Positions 1 through 10,900 are shown, numbered from the stretch's first letter. The stretch is 64,000 nucleotides of DNA from Prorocentrum cordatum (GCA_963575745.1 CAUYUJ010008114.1:307035-371034); one strand, 5' to 3'. A program made the numbers and translations. Notes: generated from the letters alone by a model not told the origin.

Positions 1-46
1 GATGATGGTGATGCTGATGGTGATGATGATGATGAGGACGATGATC

Positions 47-78
<32 letters not shown>

Positions 79-927
79 ATGATGATGATGGTGTCCCGAT
101 GATGATGATGATGATGATGATGATGTCGATGATGATGATGATGATGATGATGACGATGATGATGACGATGATGATGATGCTGAGGGTGGCCCGATGATGA
201 GGATGATGATGATAATGATGATTTTGTTGATGATCATGATGATGGCGATGATGGTGCCCCGATGATGATGAGTATGATGATGTTGGTGTTGATGATGCTG
301 ATTATGATTGTGTCCCGAGGATGATGATGTTGATGATGATGAGGTTGATGATGATTATGGCGTCCCGATGATGATTTTTCTGATGGTGATGATGATGATG
401 ATGATGTTGATGATGATGGCGTCCCGATGGTGATGATGATGATGCTGATGATGATGATGATGCTGATGCTGATGTTGGTAATGATGATGATGGTGCCCCG
501 ATGATGACGATGATGATGCTGATGGTGATGTTGATGATGCTGATGATGATGTCGATGATGATGATGATGATGATGATGAGATGATGATGATGATGATGAT
601 GGTGTCCCGATGATGAGGATGATGATGATGATGTTGATGATGGTGATGATGATGCTGATGATGATGATGACGATGGTGATCATGATGGAGCCCCGATGAT
701 GATGCTGCTGATGATGATGATGACGATGACTGTGTCCCGATGCTGCTGCTGATGATGATGATGATGTTGATGCTGATGATTGTGATGATGGTGATGATGA
801 TGATGATGATGGTGGTGTCCCGATGATGTTGATGACCGTGACGATGATGATGATGTCGGTGTTGATGATGATGACGGTGTCCCGATTATGATGATGTTGG
901 TGATGATGATGTTGATGTTGATGCTGT

Positions 928-968
<41 letters not shown>

Positions 969-975
969 CTGTTTT
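1..975. repeat. Degenerate GAT-triplet array with punctuating GTGTCCCGATGA motif
   Basis: Almost pure GAT/GTT/GAC triplets. About a dozen times the array is broken by a GGTGTCCCGATGATG-like motif at irregular 50-100 bp spacing. Reverse-strand frames are open only because the array is triplet-based and encode poly-His, Ile or Ser. No gene is claimed. Confidence 0.95.
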
Positions 976-1438
976 TTTTTCCTCGACGTCAGGACCAACA
1001 TCTGATATCAAAGTATGGTATACACTGAAACCAGACTTGAGAGATCCGTCGCAGAGAGCCGACTGTCTCGTGTTGCCCCGCTTGGGCCAGACTGCCAGGG
1101 TGCTGCTCGGAGGGGCCTCCTGCGCAGCGCGTGCCTAGCAGCGTCGAAATGCTAGCTGAATAATATTGGCCGCTTCGTCTTCGGCAATTGAACTCAGGTG
1201 GGGTGGGGCCTCCACCTCACGCAGCTCCTCTGCATGTGCTGGCACGGCAGGGGGGGGGGGGAGGCACGACGGAGGAGGGCGGGATGTGACCGTGACCGTG
1301 CTGCTACTGGCAGGGAGGCTTTAGCCTCGAACAAAAATTGACACGGCGTGGACTCGCCTCCCCTGCGCTGTGGCCTGCGCTGTGGCGTGCAGGCTCGCTC
1401 TGGCAGAAAGACAGGCTCGCTCTGGCAAAAAGGCGGGT
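976..1438. other. Unique-looking spacer, no gene seen
   Basis: Follows a short T run and holds a G run near 1250. It lies downstream of the minus-strand frame at 1439-4003 and could contain its 3' untranslated region. No polyadenylation signal or repeat family was recognised. Confidence 0.4.
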
Positions 1439-4003
1439 TCACTGCTCGAGCGTCTCTAGCCAGTGGCCTACCTCCTCCTCGGGCCAGCCCACTGGGGCCA
1501 CGCCTCGGTGGTGGACCGCCTGGCCCTTCCACATGGGCGCGCCGATCACCAGCTTCTGCTTGGTGTCGTCGTAGCGGTGCCCGAGCCCTTCGAGCCCTGG
1601 GAGGGGTCCAGTGGGAGTCGCCACGACGCTCTCCGCTTGGGCGTCGTCCCCCTGTCCAGGGAGAGTAGGCGTAGAGGAAACATTAGCCACTCGGATCGCC
1701 CGCGTGGGCGCTACATATACTGCTGTTGGGCGCTGTGCTGCTTGTAGCCGTCGAAGTGGTCGATGTCTAGGTCTGCTGCGTAGGTCGCTGCCCGCGATGT
1801 GTTCCACCGACTGGCAGTTGGACGCGCTTACATCAGGGGTGTCCTCGATGGCGGGCGAGGGACGGCATCTGGATGGCGCAGGGCGCGGCGGGGGAGCACT
1901 TGGAGTGGCCGAGCGCGTGGTAATCCGTTTCTGGCACGACCCGATGTTGCACTCGACGGTGGGGTGTGTCTCGTCGTCGGTGTCCGTCCCGTCGTGCGTG
2001 GCCGCCGAGAGGAGGGAAGAGGTGCTCACGCTGGCCTCGGGGGGAGCCCACTGATCCATCTTGACAACTCGGAGGGCCTCCTTGTGTTTGCTAATCTCGG
2101 CGTAGGCGTCGTTGAGAGAAGACGCACGGTGGGCGCCCGTCTGGAGCCCAGCAGCAAGTCGGCCATAGTCCCAGCGGATGTTGTTGTTCGTGATGTTGGC
2201 GCCGCTGACATGCATCTTGATCTGCATAATCATGTGGATGTGGTCGGCAACATGTAGTAGGCTACTTAGCTTGGTGTGGATCTTCCAATTCAGCTTCACG
2301 TGCTTCACGATTTCCATGAAGTGGCCGATGAAGTAGTTGATGCTTGATCTGGCTTTGTTGTGCCCGTAGTAGGTATTGGCGACGTCGATGTGCATGTTGA
2401 TGGCTGTCAGCTGGTGCGTCAGGAACTTGTCGTGAATCAAGCGTCCGAGCTCGGTCTCGTCGCTGGGTTGGTAGCTGCCGATTGCGTTGTCGGTGCGGCG
2501 CTGTCGTGATCGTCGTCCTGGCCCTTGGTTGAGGTCCGTGAACAGGATGGGCATGACGCGAATAGGGATGTCGGTATGAGCCTGCGGTACCCAGCTCCAT
2601 GGTCGGCGGCATCCTGCTTTCCAGTGTTGGTAATGACCTGCTCCGTTCGGCCGTGGTGGTGAATACGCAGCAGTGAGTCGAGAGCGGAGCTGGCCTCGAT
2701 GAAGCTCGACGGCGCCCGCGCCCCGTAGGTCAGATTGTGGGGGGTGCCGTACCTTGTCGATATCTATCTTACGGCTTTGGCGCTTGGATACTGCGATGCT
2801 GCGACTTACTGAGCTGCTCGTGTGTGCCCCGCGACCCCATCCGAAATGGACCCATGTATGGTAGCGGCGGTCCTCGACATGATGCGGGGCGTCGGTAGTG
2901 CACTGGCGGATCTTAATGCCTGCGTACATCATAGTCTGATTTGCACGGCATGTGTCGGAGATGTGGTCGAGATGCCCTGGGACATCCAGTAGTCCTTCGC
3001 GCGCTGGGTGTGGATGTAGTGGTCCAGGTGGCAAGTCACGTTCGGCGTGCAATTGTTCCACTGGTAGTAATTCAGGAGCCGCGTGGTGTGATCCTGCATG
3101 CACTGGCCCTCTGTGTTCTGCCTCGATGTCCTCAGTCTCCGCTCGGTGCAGGTGGTTCCGAATGGCACCCTCCATGGAGCCGCCCACGTCACACTTGTAC
3201 AGTCCTTCCAAGATCGCCAGCGCGAAGGGCGGCGCTGGCGACCCTATCTCCTGCAGGCGTTTCTTGTCCTCTGGGGTGTCGCTCTTCCTAAGGGGGGAGT
3301 CCAGGGTGTACTTGTAGCGTTCGATCTCCTGCGTGATGGCTATGATCCCTGGGAGCTCTTTCCTCATCGTGTAGGTGTCCGTATTGTTGCTGCCATTCAG
3401 CCTGGTCTTGTGCGTCGTCTGAAGCAGCATGTGGCAAGTCACGTTCAGCGTGCGATCGTTCCACGGGTGGCAATTCAGGGGCCGCGTGGTGTAGTTCTGC
3501 ATGTGTTGGCCCTCTGTGTTCGTGAGGATGTTGAAATTGAAGCTCCGCGTCCAGTAGTTCGGGGTCAGCGTGTCGTAGTCCTGCCTGTGCTGGCCCTCTG
3601 TGTTCGTGAAGATTTTGAACTTGAAGCTCAGCGTCCAGTCCTGCACGTACTGGCCCTCTGTGTTCGTGAGGATGTTGAATTTGAAGTTCAGCGTCCAGTC
3701 GTTCAGGGTCAGCGTGTTGTAATCCTGCATGTGCTGGCCCTCTATGTTCGTGATGATGTTGGAGTTGATTTTCAGTGTCCAGTAGTCCTTCGCAATCTGG
3801 GTGGGGTAGTCCATGTGGCCAGTCACGTTCAGCGTGCAATTGTTCCACTTGTGGCAATTCATGGGCCGCGTGGTGTGCCTGTGCTGGCCCTCTGTGTTCG
3901 TGATGATGTTGAAGTTGAAGCTCAGCGTCCAGTAGTTCAGGGTCAGCGTAGCGAGTCCTGTGCTCAGCAGGTGCGCGGCGCCCGCGCTCCGGAGCACGGC
4001 CAT
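1439..4003 (-). CDS. Uncharacterised 854-residue repeat protein
   Basis: This is the longest frame in the window that is not simple repeat. It starts at ATG 4003 and stops at 1439. Residues about 20-175 hold degenerate modules built on a W-T-L-x-F-x-F-x-I core followed by TNTEGQ, alternating with a second module around NCTLNVT. A predicted helical, non-repetitive middle follows (around QEIERYKYT and PPFALAILEGLYKCD). The C-terminal half includes the block YYGHNKARSSINYFIGHFME and ends in a Pro/Ser/Thr-rich tail. Codons end mostly in C or G in both modules and C-terminal half, which supports coding. Oddity: around 2930-3130 the module sequence recurs in a different frame, so the gene may contain a frameshift or intron there. 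I do not recognise the family, and a decayed or multi-exon gene is possible. Confidence 0.5.
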   Translation of the reverse strand: MAVLRSAGAAHLLSTGLATLTLNYWTLSFNFNIITNTEGQHRHTTRPMNCHKWNNCTLNVTGHMDYPTQIAKDYWTLKINSNIITNIEGQHMQDYNTLTLNDWTLNFKFNILTNTEGQYVQDWTLSFKFKIFTNTEGQHRQDYDTLTPNYWTRSFNFNILTNTEGQHMQNYTTRPLNCHPWNDRTLNVTCHMLLQTTHKTRLNGSNNTDTYTMRKELPGIIAITQEIERYKYTLDSPLRKSDTPEDKKRLQEIGSPAPPFALAILEGLYKCDVGGSMEGAIRNHLHRAETEDIEAEHRGPVHAGSHHAAPELLPVEQLHAERDLPPGPLHPHPAREGLLDVPGHLDHISDTCRANQTMMYAGIKIRQCTTDAPHHVEDRRYHTWVHFGWGRGAHTSSSVSRSIAVSKRQSRKIDIDKVRHPPQSDLRGAGAVELHRGQLRSRLTAAYSPPRPNGAGHYQHWKAGCRRPWSWVPQAHTDIPIRVMPILFTDLNQGPGRRSRQRRTDNAIGSYQPSDETELGRLIHDKFLTHQLTAINMHIDVANTYYGHNKARSSINYFIGHFMEIVKHVKLNWKIHTKLSSLLHVADHIHMIMQIKMHVSGANITNNNIRWDYGRLAAGLQTGAHRASSLNDAYAEISKHKEALRVVKMDQWAPPEASVSTSSLLSAATHDGTDTDDETHPTVECNIGSCQKRITTRSATPSAPPPRPAPSRCRPSPAIEDTPDVSASNCQSVEHIAGSDLRSRPRHRPLRRLQAAQRPTAVYVAPTRAIRVANVSSTPTLPGQGDDAQAESVVATPTGPLPGLEGLGHRYDDTKQKLVIGAPMWKGQAVHHRGVAPVGWPEEEVGHWLETLEQ
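3030..3960 (-). repeat. Coding tandem modules within the 854-residue frame
   Basis: The stretch CTGGCCCTCTGTGTTCGTG recurs near 3103 (ending TGTTCTG), 3508, 3590, 3650, 3732 (CTCTATG) and 3882. Spacings run from 60 to about 400 bp, and the five upstream copies stay in one frame. A second motif, ACGTTCAGCGTGCAATTG, recurs near 3040, 3440 and 3823. The near-3103 copy is in a shifted frame relative to the long ORF. Confidence 0.8.
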
Positions 4004-4116
4004 GGCGGCCTGGCGGTGTGCGGGGTGTCGTCAAGCGGCCCCCTGCCTTTTGGGCATGGCAAGGGGGCGGTGACTGGAGGCCGCTGCTCCATCAATGGCC
4101 TGAGCGCGCGGCGGCC

Positions 4117-4119
<3 letters not shown>

Positions 4120-4181
<62 letters not shown>

Positions 4182-4376
4182 CGTTGATTGTGATAGCGGT
4201 TGTGATATCGATAGTGAGATCGATAGTGAGACCGATTGTGAGATCGATAGTCAGATCAATTGTGAGATAGATCGAGTGAGATCGATTGTGAGATCGATCG
4301 AGGGAGATCGATCGAGCGAGACCGATACTGAGATCGATAGTGAGATCGATAGTGAGACCGATCGAGTGAGACGTTA
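4120..4376. repeat. GAT microsatellite plus GATCGATAGTGA short repeats
   Basis: A pure GAT run (4120-4180) passes into degenerate 10-14 bp repeats rich in GATCGA and GTGAGA (4190-4376). It lies just upstream of the minus-strand frame. Confidence 0.9.
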
Positions 4377-4494
4377 GTTCCTCCCCCCCCCGAACCTCCT
4401 TATCACACGAAGGGTGGTCGTATAGGTATTGTTTGGGTATTGTTTTGTTGGAGAGGCCTGACGGCTGGTGCCGCCGACGCTGGTCGAAGGGGCT

Positions 4495-4985
<491 letters not shown>

Positions 4986-5460
4986 CGAGAACCTTCTCGC
5001 GACGCCTCCTGGCTTTCTCGAAGGCTGCCGGGGGAGTCGGATCTGGGGGGGGGGCCCGGGGCCCCCGGGACCCCCCTGGGACCCCCCCGGGTCCGGCCCC
5101 CCCCACCACCACCAGGGAAGGAAAAAGGGAAGGGTGTTTCCCTTCGAAGTACTGACGACGTTCAATCACTTGCTTGGCACGGCATGTGCAAGGCAAGGAA
5201 GAGGACTCTGCTGACGGAGAGCGGGAGAACGGTGAGTGGAAGCTGGATGCGGCCAGAGAAAGTCGAGCAGGAAAGAAAGCACGACGCGAACGGAGAAGCC
5301 CTTCACACACGCCGACAGGGTCGGCGGATTTGTCCTAACCCTCCTTGGTTGGGTATTCGTTTTGAATAGAGCACCGCGGTCGCGTCTTCCTCCTCCTCCT
5401 CCCGCCTCCCGCCTCCTGCCTCCCGCCTCCATCCCCCCTACTCCTTGTCTATTCTTGCCT
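4986..5460. other. Spacer without recognised gene
   Basis: Contains G/C homopolymer blocks around 5045-5110 and an otherwise unique-looking stretch before the satellite. Nothing protein-like is supported. Confidence 0.4.
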
Positions 5461-6980
5461 TGCCTGGGGGGCTGCGATCTGCAAATCTGTCGACATTTTC
5501 GAGGGCTGTTGGTGGGTCCAGCGGAGTGAGGCACCGCTCAGATCTGAGCGGGACCTCGCCGTCCATGGGTGGCTGCGATCTGCGAAACTGTCGCCACGTT
5601 CAAGGGCTGCTGGTGGGTCTAGCGGAGTGAGGCACCGCGCAAATCTGAGCGGGACCTCGCCGTCCCTGTGTGGCTGCGATTTGCGAAGCCGTCGCCACTT
5701 TCGAGGGCTGCGGGTGGGTCCGGTGGAGTGAGGCACCGCGCAGATCTGAGCGGGACCTTGCCGTCCCTGGGGGGCTGCGATCTGCGAAATTCTCACCACT
5801 TTCGAGGGCTGCTGGTGGGTCCAGCGGAGTGAGGCACCGCGCAGATCTGAGCGGGACCTCGCCGTCCCTGGGGGGCTGCGATCTGCGAAACTGTCGACAT
5901 TTACGAGGGCTGCTGGTGGGTCCAGCGGAGTGAGGCACCGCGCAGATCTGAGCGGGACCTCGCCGTTCCTGGGTGGCTGCGATTTGCGAAACCGTCACCA
6001 CTTTCGAGGGCTACTTGGGGGGGCAGCATAGCGATCTGCGAAGCTGTCATCATTTTCGAAGGCTGGGTCCAGCGGAGTGAGGCACCGCGCAGATCTGAGC
6101 GGGACCTCGCCGTTCCTGGGGGCCGCGATCTGCGAAACCGTCGCCATTTTCGAGGGCTGCTGGTGGGTCCGGTGGAGTGAGGCACCGCGCAGATCTGAGC
6201 GGGACCTTGCCGTCCCTGGGGAGCTGCGATCTGCGAAACCGTCGTTGTTTTCGAGGGCTGCTGGTGGGTCCGGCGGAGTCAGGCACCGCGCAGACCTGAG
6301 CGGGACCTCGCCGTTCCCAAGGGGGCCTGCGATCTGCGAAGCCGTCACCATTTTCGAGGGTTGTTGGTGGGTCCAGCGGAGTGAGGCACCGCGCAGATCT
6401 GAGCGGGACCTCGCCGTCCTTTTGGTGGCTGCGATTTGCGAAACCGTCGCCACTGTCGAGGGCTGCTGGTGGGTCCAGCGGAGTAAGGCACCGCGCAGAT
6501 CTGAGCGGGACCTCGCCGGCCCTGGGGGGCTGCGATCTGCGAAACCGCCGCTGCTTTCGAGGGCTGCTGGTGGGTCCAGCGGAGTGAGGCACCGCGCAGA
6601 TCTGAGCGGGACCTCGCCGTCCTTGGGGTGCTGCGATCTGCGAAACCGTCGCCACTTTCGAGGGCTACTTGGGGGGCCAGCGTAGCGATCTTGACACCAC
6701 TTTCGAAAGCTGGGTCAAGCGAAGTGAGGCACCACGCATATCTGTCCGGGACCTCATCTTTCCTGGGTGGGTGCGATCTGTGAAACCGTCGCTAATTTCG
6801 AGGACGGCTGGTGGGTCCAGCGGAGTGAGGCACCGCGCAGATCTGAGCGGGACCTCGCCGTTCCCGGGGGGCTGCGATCTGCGAAACCGTCGCTACTTTC
6901 GAAGGTTGGTGGCGGATCCAGCGGAGTGAGGCACCGTGCAGATCTGAGGGGGACCTCGCAATCTTTGGGGGGCTGCGAGC
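5461..6980. repeat. 101-bp satellite array with higher-order structure
   Basis: The anchor GCACCGCGCAGATCTGAGCG begins at 5531, 5632, 5733, 5834, 5935, 6082, 6182, 6283, 6386, 6489, 6589, 6729, 6830 and 6931, mostly 100-103 bp apart. Two expanded junctions (147 and 140 bp) both carry a CTACTTGGGGGG variant and lie 647 bp apart, which suggests a six-unit higher-order repeat. All six frames are largely open because of the repeat; no protein is claimed. Confidence 0.95.
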
Positions 6981-7094
6981 CTCACGAATGCCGCTCGCAG
7001 AAGAATATGCGCCCATGCCACGTCATCACCTCCGTATAACGTCTCCCAAGCTACTCATGCCCCACATTGCGCAGGGGTTGGGTACGTCGCCCGG

Positions 7095-7146
7095 GTAATT
7101 CCTCCGAAATCCGCCTGTAGGAGGGCATGCCAGACCTAACCCTGGA
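7095..7146 (+). mobile_element. Family B right-end fragment
   Basis: Matches the right terminus of family B (AAATCCGCCTGTAGGAGG then CATGCCAGACCTAA). No left end is visible, so this is a truncated copy. Confidence 0.6.
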
Positions 7147-7189
7147 GTTTGGGTTCGGGACCAGGAACATGGCCACACCATGTTCTAAA

Positions 7190-7231
7190 GGAGGAGGAGG
7201 AGGAGGAGGAGGAGGAGGAGGAGGAGGAGCC
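7190..7231. repeat. GGA microsatellite
   Basis: Near-perfect GGA run in otherwise unique sequence. The 200 bp that follow show nothing recognisable. Confidence 0.95.
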
Positions 7232-7440
7232 CACCAGCGAAACGCTAGTATGGAACGAGCTGCCCAAATAGGAACCACGCGCGTATACACTGAGGTATCC
7301 GGACATCGCCCTGCCCCACGGGGCCTCTCAGGAACGCCACGGGGACAGCGCAATTATTAGTGTACACTCGTCTGGCCGCTTCCCTGGGCCACGGGTGCCG
7401 AACAAAACTGCACATCAACAGAGTGTTGGACCCGCCATCT

Positions 7441-7830
7441 GCCACCTTCCTCCTCCTCCTTCTCCTCCTCCTCCTCCTTCTCCTACCTCCTCCTCCTCTT
7501 TCCTCCTCCTCCTCCTCCTCTTCTCCTCCTCCCACTCCCCTTCCTCCTCCTCCGCCTCCTCCTCCTCCTCCTCCTCGTCCCTCCTCCTCCCTCCTCCTCC
7601 TTTTCCTCCCCTCCTCCCTCCTCTCCTCCTCCCTCCTACCTCTCCCCTCCTCATCCTCCTCCTCCTCCTCCTCCTCCTCCTCCTCCTCCTCCTCTTCCTC
7701 CTCTTCCCCTCTTCCCCCTCCTCCTTCTCCGCCCCCCCCCCTCCCCTCCTCCTCCTCCTCCTCCTCCCCCCTCCTCCTCCTCCCTCCTCCTCCTCCTCCT
7801 CCTCCTCCTCCTCCTCCTCCTTCTCCTCCA
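7441..7830. repeat. Long TCC polypyrimidine tract
   Basis: About 390 bp of TCC triplets with occasional CCC or TTC. One strand is purine-only and could form triplex DNA. Confidence 0.95.
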
Positions 7831-7835
7831 CCTCG

Positions 7836-8146
7836 ATGCCGGCTACACTTTCGGTCTGGACGGCTACACTTTCGGTCTAGAGCTCTCGACTCGAAGAAGA
7901 AGAAACCCCACAATCATAAACGTTCGGCGCTCCGCGCGGAGTTCTTGGATCTTCGCTGGGACCCCTTGGTGGCGCCTCCGGCGCCGCCCCTGGCGCGCTC
8001 CGCGCGCCAGGGAGGGGGGTCCAGCGCAGATCCAAGAAATCCGCGCGGAGAGCCAAACGTGTATGTTTATGGTTCGTGTTGTTCTCCTGCCCATGCCGGC
8101 CACACTTCAGGTTTGGACGGCTATCTTTTGTTTCAAGAATTGTTGA
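7836..8146. repeat. Long direct repeats flanking an A element
   Basis: The stretch beginning ATGCCGGCTACACTT at 7836 recurs, diverged, as ATGCCGGCCACACTT at 8093. Similarity runs for about 50 bp, including TGGACGGCTA. The two copies bracket the family A element almost exactly. Confidence 0.6.
7890..8092. mobile_element. Family A foldback element (copy 1)
   Basis: Family A is about 200 bp and nearly palindromic. The outer arms read GAAGAAGAAAC-CCATAAACATAAAC, the inner arms GCTCCGCGCGGATTTCTTGG, and a GC-rich centre carries GGCGCCTCCGGCGCC. Here both arms are present. No coding potential; probably a non-autonomous element or a structured repeat. Confidence 0.85.
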
Positions 8147-8939
8147 TGCATCGCGTATCCCCACCAGCCCATCCAGAGACGGATCGCTGGGCCAGTTGCC
8201 TTCATCAGGGAGTGTAGAGGCATGCAGTGTAACAACCGCCCTGGAAGCGTTTTCTCGGATGTCTGTGGGAAGCCATCTTGGGGCTCTCTTGGGGTCCTCG
8301 CGGAGCCTCTTGGGGCACCCTTGGGGCTCCTTTGAAGGGGTCTTGGGGCCCTCTTGGGGCTCCTTGGGAGGGTCTGGGAGGCTTCTTGGGGCCATCTTGT
8401 TCAAAAAGGGGTGGTGGTCCCAATTCGGGTCCCCACTCGGATGCTCAAAAATGCAGTCGTGGGGCCTTCTTGGACGCTCCTGGAGCGCTCTTGAGGCTTT
8501 CTTGGGGCCCTCGTTCTCTTGGGCCGTCTTGGGGCCATCTTGAGACCTCAAATGCCCATCGGAAGCGAAATAGCGAGAAGGCACACCGCGGGTTTTCCTT
8601 AGGTTTTGAAGCCAGTTTGGTCTCTTGGGGGGGTCCTTGGAGAGCTCGGAGGGCACTTGAAACCGTCTTGGGGCCGTTGTTGTATGTGTACCGAGGCATC
8701 TTGAGCCATCTTGAGTTATCTTGACCCGTCTTGGAGGCCATCTTGCACTCGCGGAGGCCCTCTTGGAGCCATCTGGGACAAACAAGAACGCTCTGACACC
8801 TCGCACTCCCCCCCCCCTTCCAGGCCCACGGGAGGGCGTAGGGGGAGGGTAAGCTGCTCCCCCTAGCAGGGGCCGGAGGGGTTTTGGCACAGAGAAGGGA
8901 AGAGTTCGTTCAACCACCTACGCCCAGAGGGCTGGTGGG
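8142..8939 (+). mobile_element. Family D element (copy 1)
   Basis: Family D begins near CTTGACGCTTCGCGTATC, followed by CCCACCAGCCCATC, and ends ACGCCCAGAGGGCTGGTGGG, so CCCACCAGCC is an inverted terminal motif. The interior is filled with family Q (CTTGGGGCC-type) repeats. This copy is preceded by ATT and followed by ATC. Confidence 0.75.
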
Positions 8940-8987
8940 ATCAAGGTGCACATGACCGTGCGTCGCCCAGGGACCCTTGGGAATACT

Positions 8988-9176
8988 CCCAGACATGCGA
9001 CGCCTTGATCTCTTCAGGACGGCGCCCTTGGAAGTCCCAGCCCTTTCCGCGGGACCAGCTCTTCGTCCCGAGTCGTTGCTTTGACGGTTCCGAGGCCAGC
9101 GAGGGCCCCCCCGGGGGGCCGAAGAGGACCAAGAGCTTCCCGCCCGGATTTTGCTACAGCGCGAGCATGCCTGGGA
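8988..9176 (+). mobile_element. Family E element
   Basis: Family E is about 190 bp. Its ends are CCCAGACATGCGACG and its complement (CGCGAGCATGTCTGGG). The interior shows GGCGTCCCTGGAAGTCCCG, CGGGACCGGCTTTTCGTC and CCGAGGCCCAGCGAGGGCCC. This is a complete copy. Confidence 0.85.
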
Positions 9177-9204
9177 TCTGGGGTGCACGTTGTCACTTCG
9201 GGGG

Positions 9205-9385
9205 CGGCAAGGAGGGGGGTGCTGATTAGGGGGGGGGGATCTCATGGTTCCCCTGATGTCATGGCGCCTCTTCTTGCTTCCTGACGTCCCTGGCCCCCTC
9301 GCTGGGCCGCGCACGTGCCGCCGGCCATGATTTGCGCCCCCCCCTCTCTTGGACACCCCCCTCTTGGCCGCTCCCGGTCACTGGC
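9205..9385 (+). mobile_element. Family G element
   Basis: Family G is about 190 bp. It starts CGGGGGCGGCAAGGAGGGGG and ends CCCCCCTCTTGGCCGCTCCC, so its termini are inverted. A conserved core reads GCTGGGCCGCGCACGTGCCG. Three more copies lie in the window. Confidence 0.8.
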
Positions 9386-9426
9386 CGACCTCCCACTCCT
9401 CTCGGGGGTGGACAGAAGCCCCAACA

Positions 9427-9575
9427 GTGACACGTCGATCAGTGAATTGTCCGTTTTCGGTTCTCGAGAGGGCGCCGTGGCCGTCATTTTCCAGGCTTGC
9501 GCCCGCCAGGTTTGGGCCTCAGGTCCTTTTCACTAAACCACGTTTTACTAAAGGGGGGTCTGTCCATCCCCGATC
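9427..9575 (+). repeat. Family H repeat
   Basis: About 150 bp starting TGACACGTCGATCAGTGAAT with the core CCGTTTTCGGTTCTCGAGAG. It ends in CTAAAGGGGGGTCTGTCC. Related copies lie near 24250 and 62210. Confidence 0.8.
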
Positions 9576-9960
9576 CTCGACCCGCCTCTTCACCTTGTGC
9601 TTTGCTAGGGTATACCTTCGGCCTCCCGGGGCCTGCCCCGCCGCGGGGCCTGCCCTGGGGCCCCTGGGGTCCCCCCAGCAGCGTGGTGACCACACAGCGC
9701 GTGGTTGGTCGGTGGAGACTCGGGGTCGCCGCGCGGTGTTCGGACCTGGACTGTTCTCCGGCGCCTCGGGCAGTTAATTAGGGCCTCCAGGGTCCCATGC
9801 GGTGAGGTTTTGCAGGTTCTGAGGTCCTCCCGCGGTCTGTCACCAGTGATGGGCAAAGTTTCCACCACACCACTACCGTAGGTAGGACGGGGGACAAGGG
9901 CGGATAGGGAGGTCCTCCTCCTCCTCCTCCTCCTCCTCCTCCTCCTCCTCACTCTGCTAC
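9576..9960. other. Spacer with TCC tract at 9914-9950
   Basis: No repeat family or exon-like block was recognised before the perfect TCC run. Confidence 0.4.
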
Positions 9961-9987
9961 CTATGGTAATGGTGGTCCCAGCCGGTC

Positions 9988-10178
9988 TCGGACATGCGAC
10001 GTCTTGATGCTTTCAGGGCGGCGTCCCTGGAAGTCCCGACCCTTTCCCCGGGACCGGCTTTTCGTCTCGAGTCGTGTCTTGACGGCCCCGAGGCCCAGCG
10101 AGGACCCCCCTTAAGGGCCGAAACAAGAGAGGAACCTCCCGCCCTGTTTTTTTGTTAACGACGCGAGCATGTCTGGGG
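9988..10178 (+). mobile_element. Family E element
   Basis: Both termini (GGACATGCGACG and CGCGAGCATGTCTGGG) and the full interior are present. About 200 bp of sequence with no recognised feature follows. Confidence 0.85.
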
Positions 10179-10380
10179 GGGAACGTCGGCCCGTCAACCA
10201 GGCGTCCCAGCGTCTTGGGCATGGCAGGGGCAGAGCCGGCACGGCTGCGTCTCCCTGGCGTGCGCACGAATGGTGCGTCCTCGTTGCGGCACGCCCGCCG
10301 TCCCGGGGGACGCCGCCGCGGGGGTGTTTCGTGCCCTCGCGCGCTCTGCAGGCGTGTCCGTAAGAGACCCATAAGCTCGA

Positions 10381-10712
10381 ATCGGGCGTGCCCCCTCTAC
10401 AGGGGGAAGATTCAAAACTAGTTCCAAAACGTTCAGGAGGAAAAGAAACACACAGACACAATTCATCCTCGAGTCCCCGGAAAATATTGGAAACTATGGG
10501 AAATGGGGGGGGAAGACAGAAACCCAGAAAATATGGGAAAATATGGGGCATATTTTTATTTGTGTGTATTGATTTGTGTGTCCTGGGGCCCCTTCAAACA
10601 TAGCCAGGGAACGACTTGTCCATTATTGCTCCTGTGAAGTTCCGCATGTGTTTGGCCGTGTTCCATGTGCCGCCCAACATTCGCCCGTAATTAGGAGGGC
10701 ACGCCCGACCGA
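10381..10712 (+). mobile_element. Family B element interrupted by a C element
   Basis: Left end TCGGGCGTGCCCCCTCTACA and right end GTAATTAGGAGGGCACGCCC are family B termini. They are separated by an inserted family C copy at 10432-10595. Removing C restores a normal-length B. Confidence 0.8.
10432..10595 (+). mobile_element. Family C element nested in B
   Basis: Family C is about 165 bp. It starts TTCAGGAGG then AAAACACACAGAC, contains ATATGGGAAGTGGGGGG-like sequence, and ends TTTGTGTGTCCTGGGGCCCC. The flanks AAACG (10427-10431) and AAACA (10596-10600) look like a 5-bp target duplication. Confidence 0.85.
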
Positions 10713-10900
10713 ACCATACGCGCGACGAGCCCCCGAAGTCTGCCTTCCAGCGCGCGCGAAAAGCGAGCGCAGTAATGATGTGAAGGTCTCGGGCTCGGGC
10801 GCCCTGCACGGGCCCCGGGGCCGTCCGCAAGCCAGGTATTCGCTGTGACGCACCGGCCCCCGGGGGGAGAAAAGCCCCTCAGAGGTGCCGGGGCCCGCTC

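Noticed and set aside
234-1001. 255-residue His/Ile/Ser-rich frame on the minus strand
   Set aside because: It is the translation of a GAT-triplet array; all frames are open and no unique protein sequence is present.
5600-6655. Overlapping 100-200 residue frames on both strands
   Set aside because: They are translations of the 101-bp satellite, with the same peptide in several frames and no codon bias.
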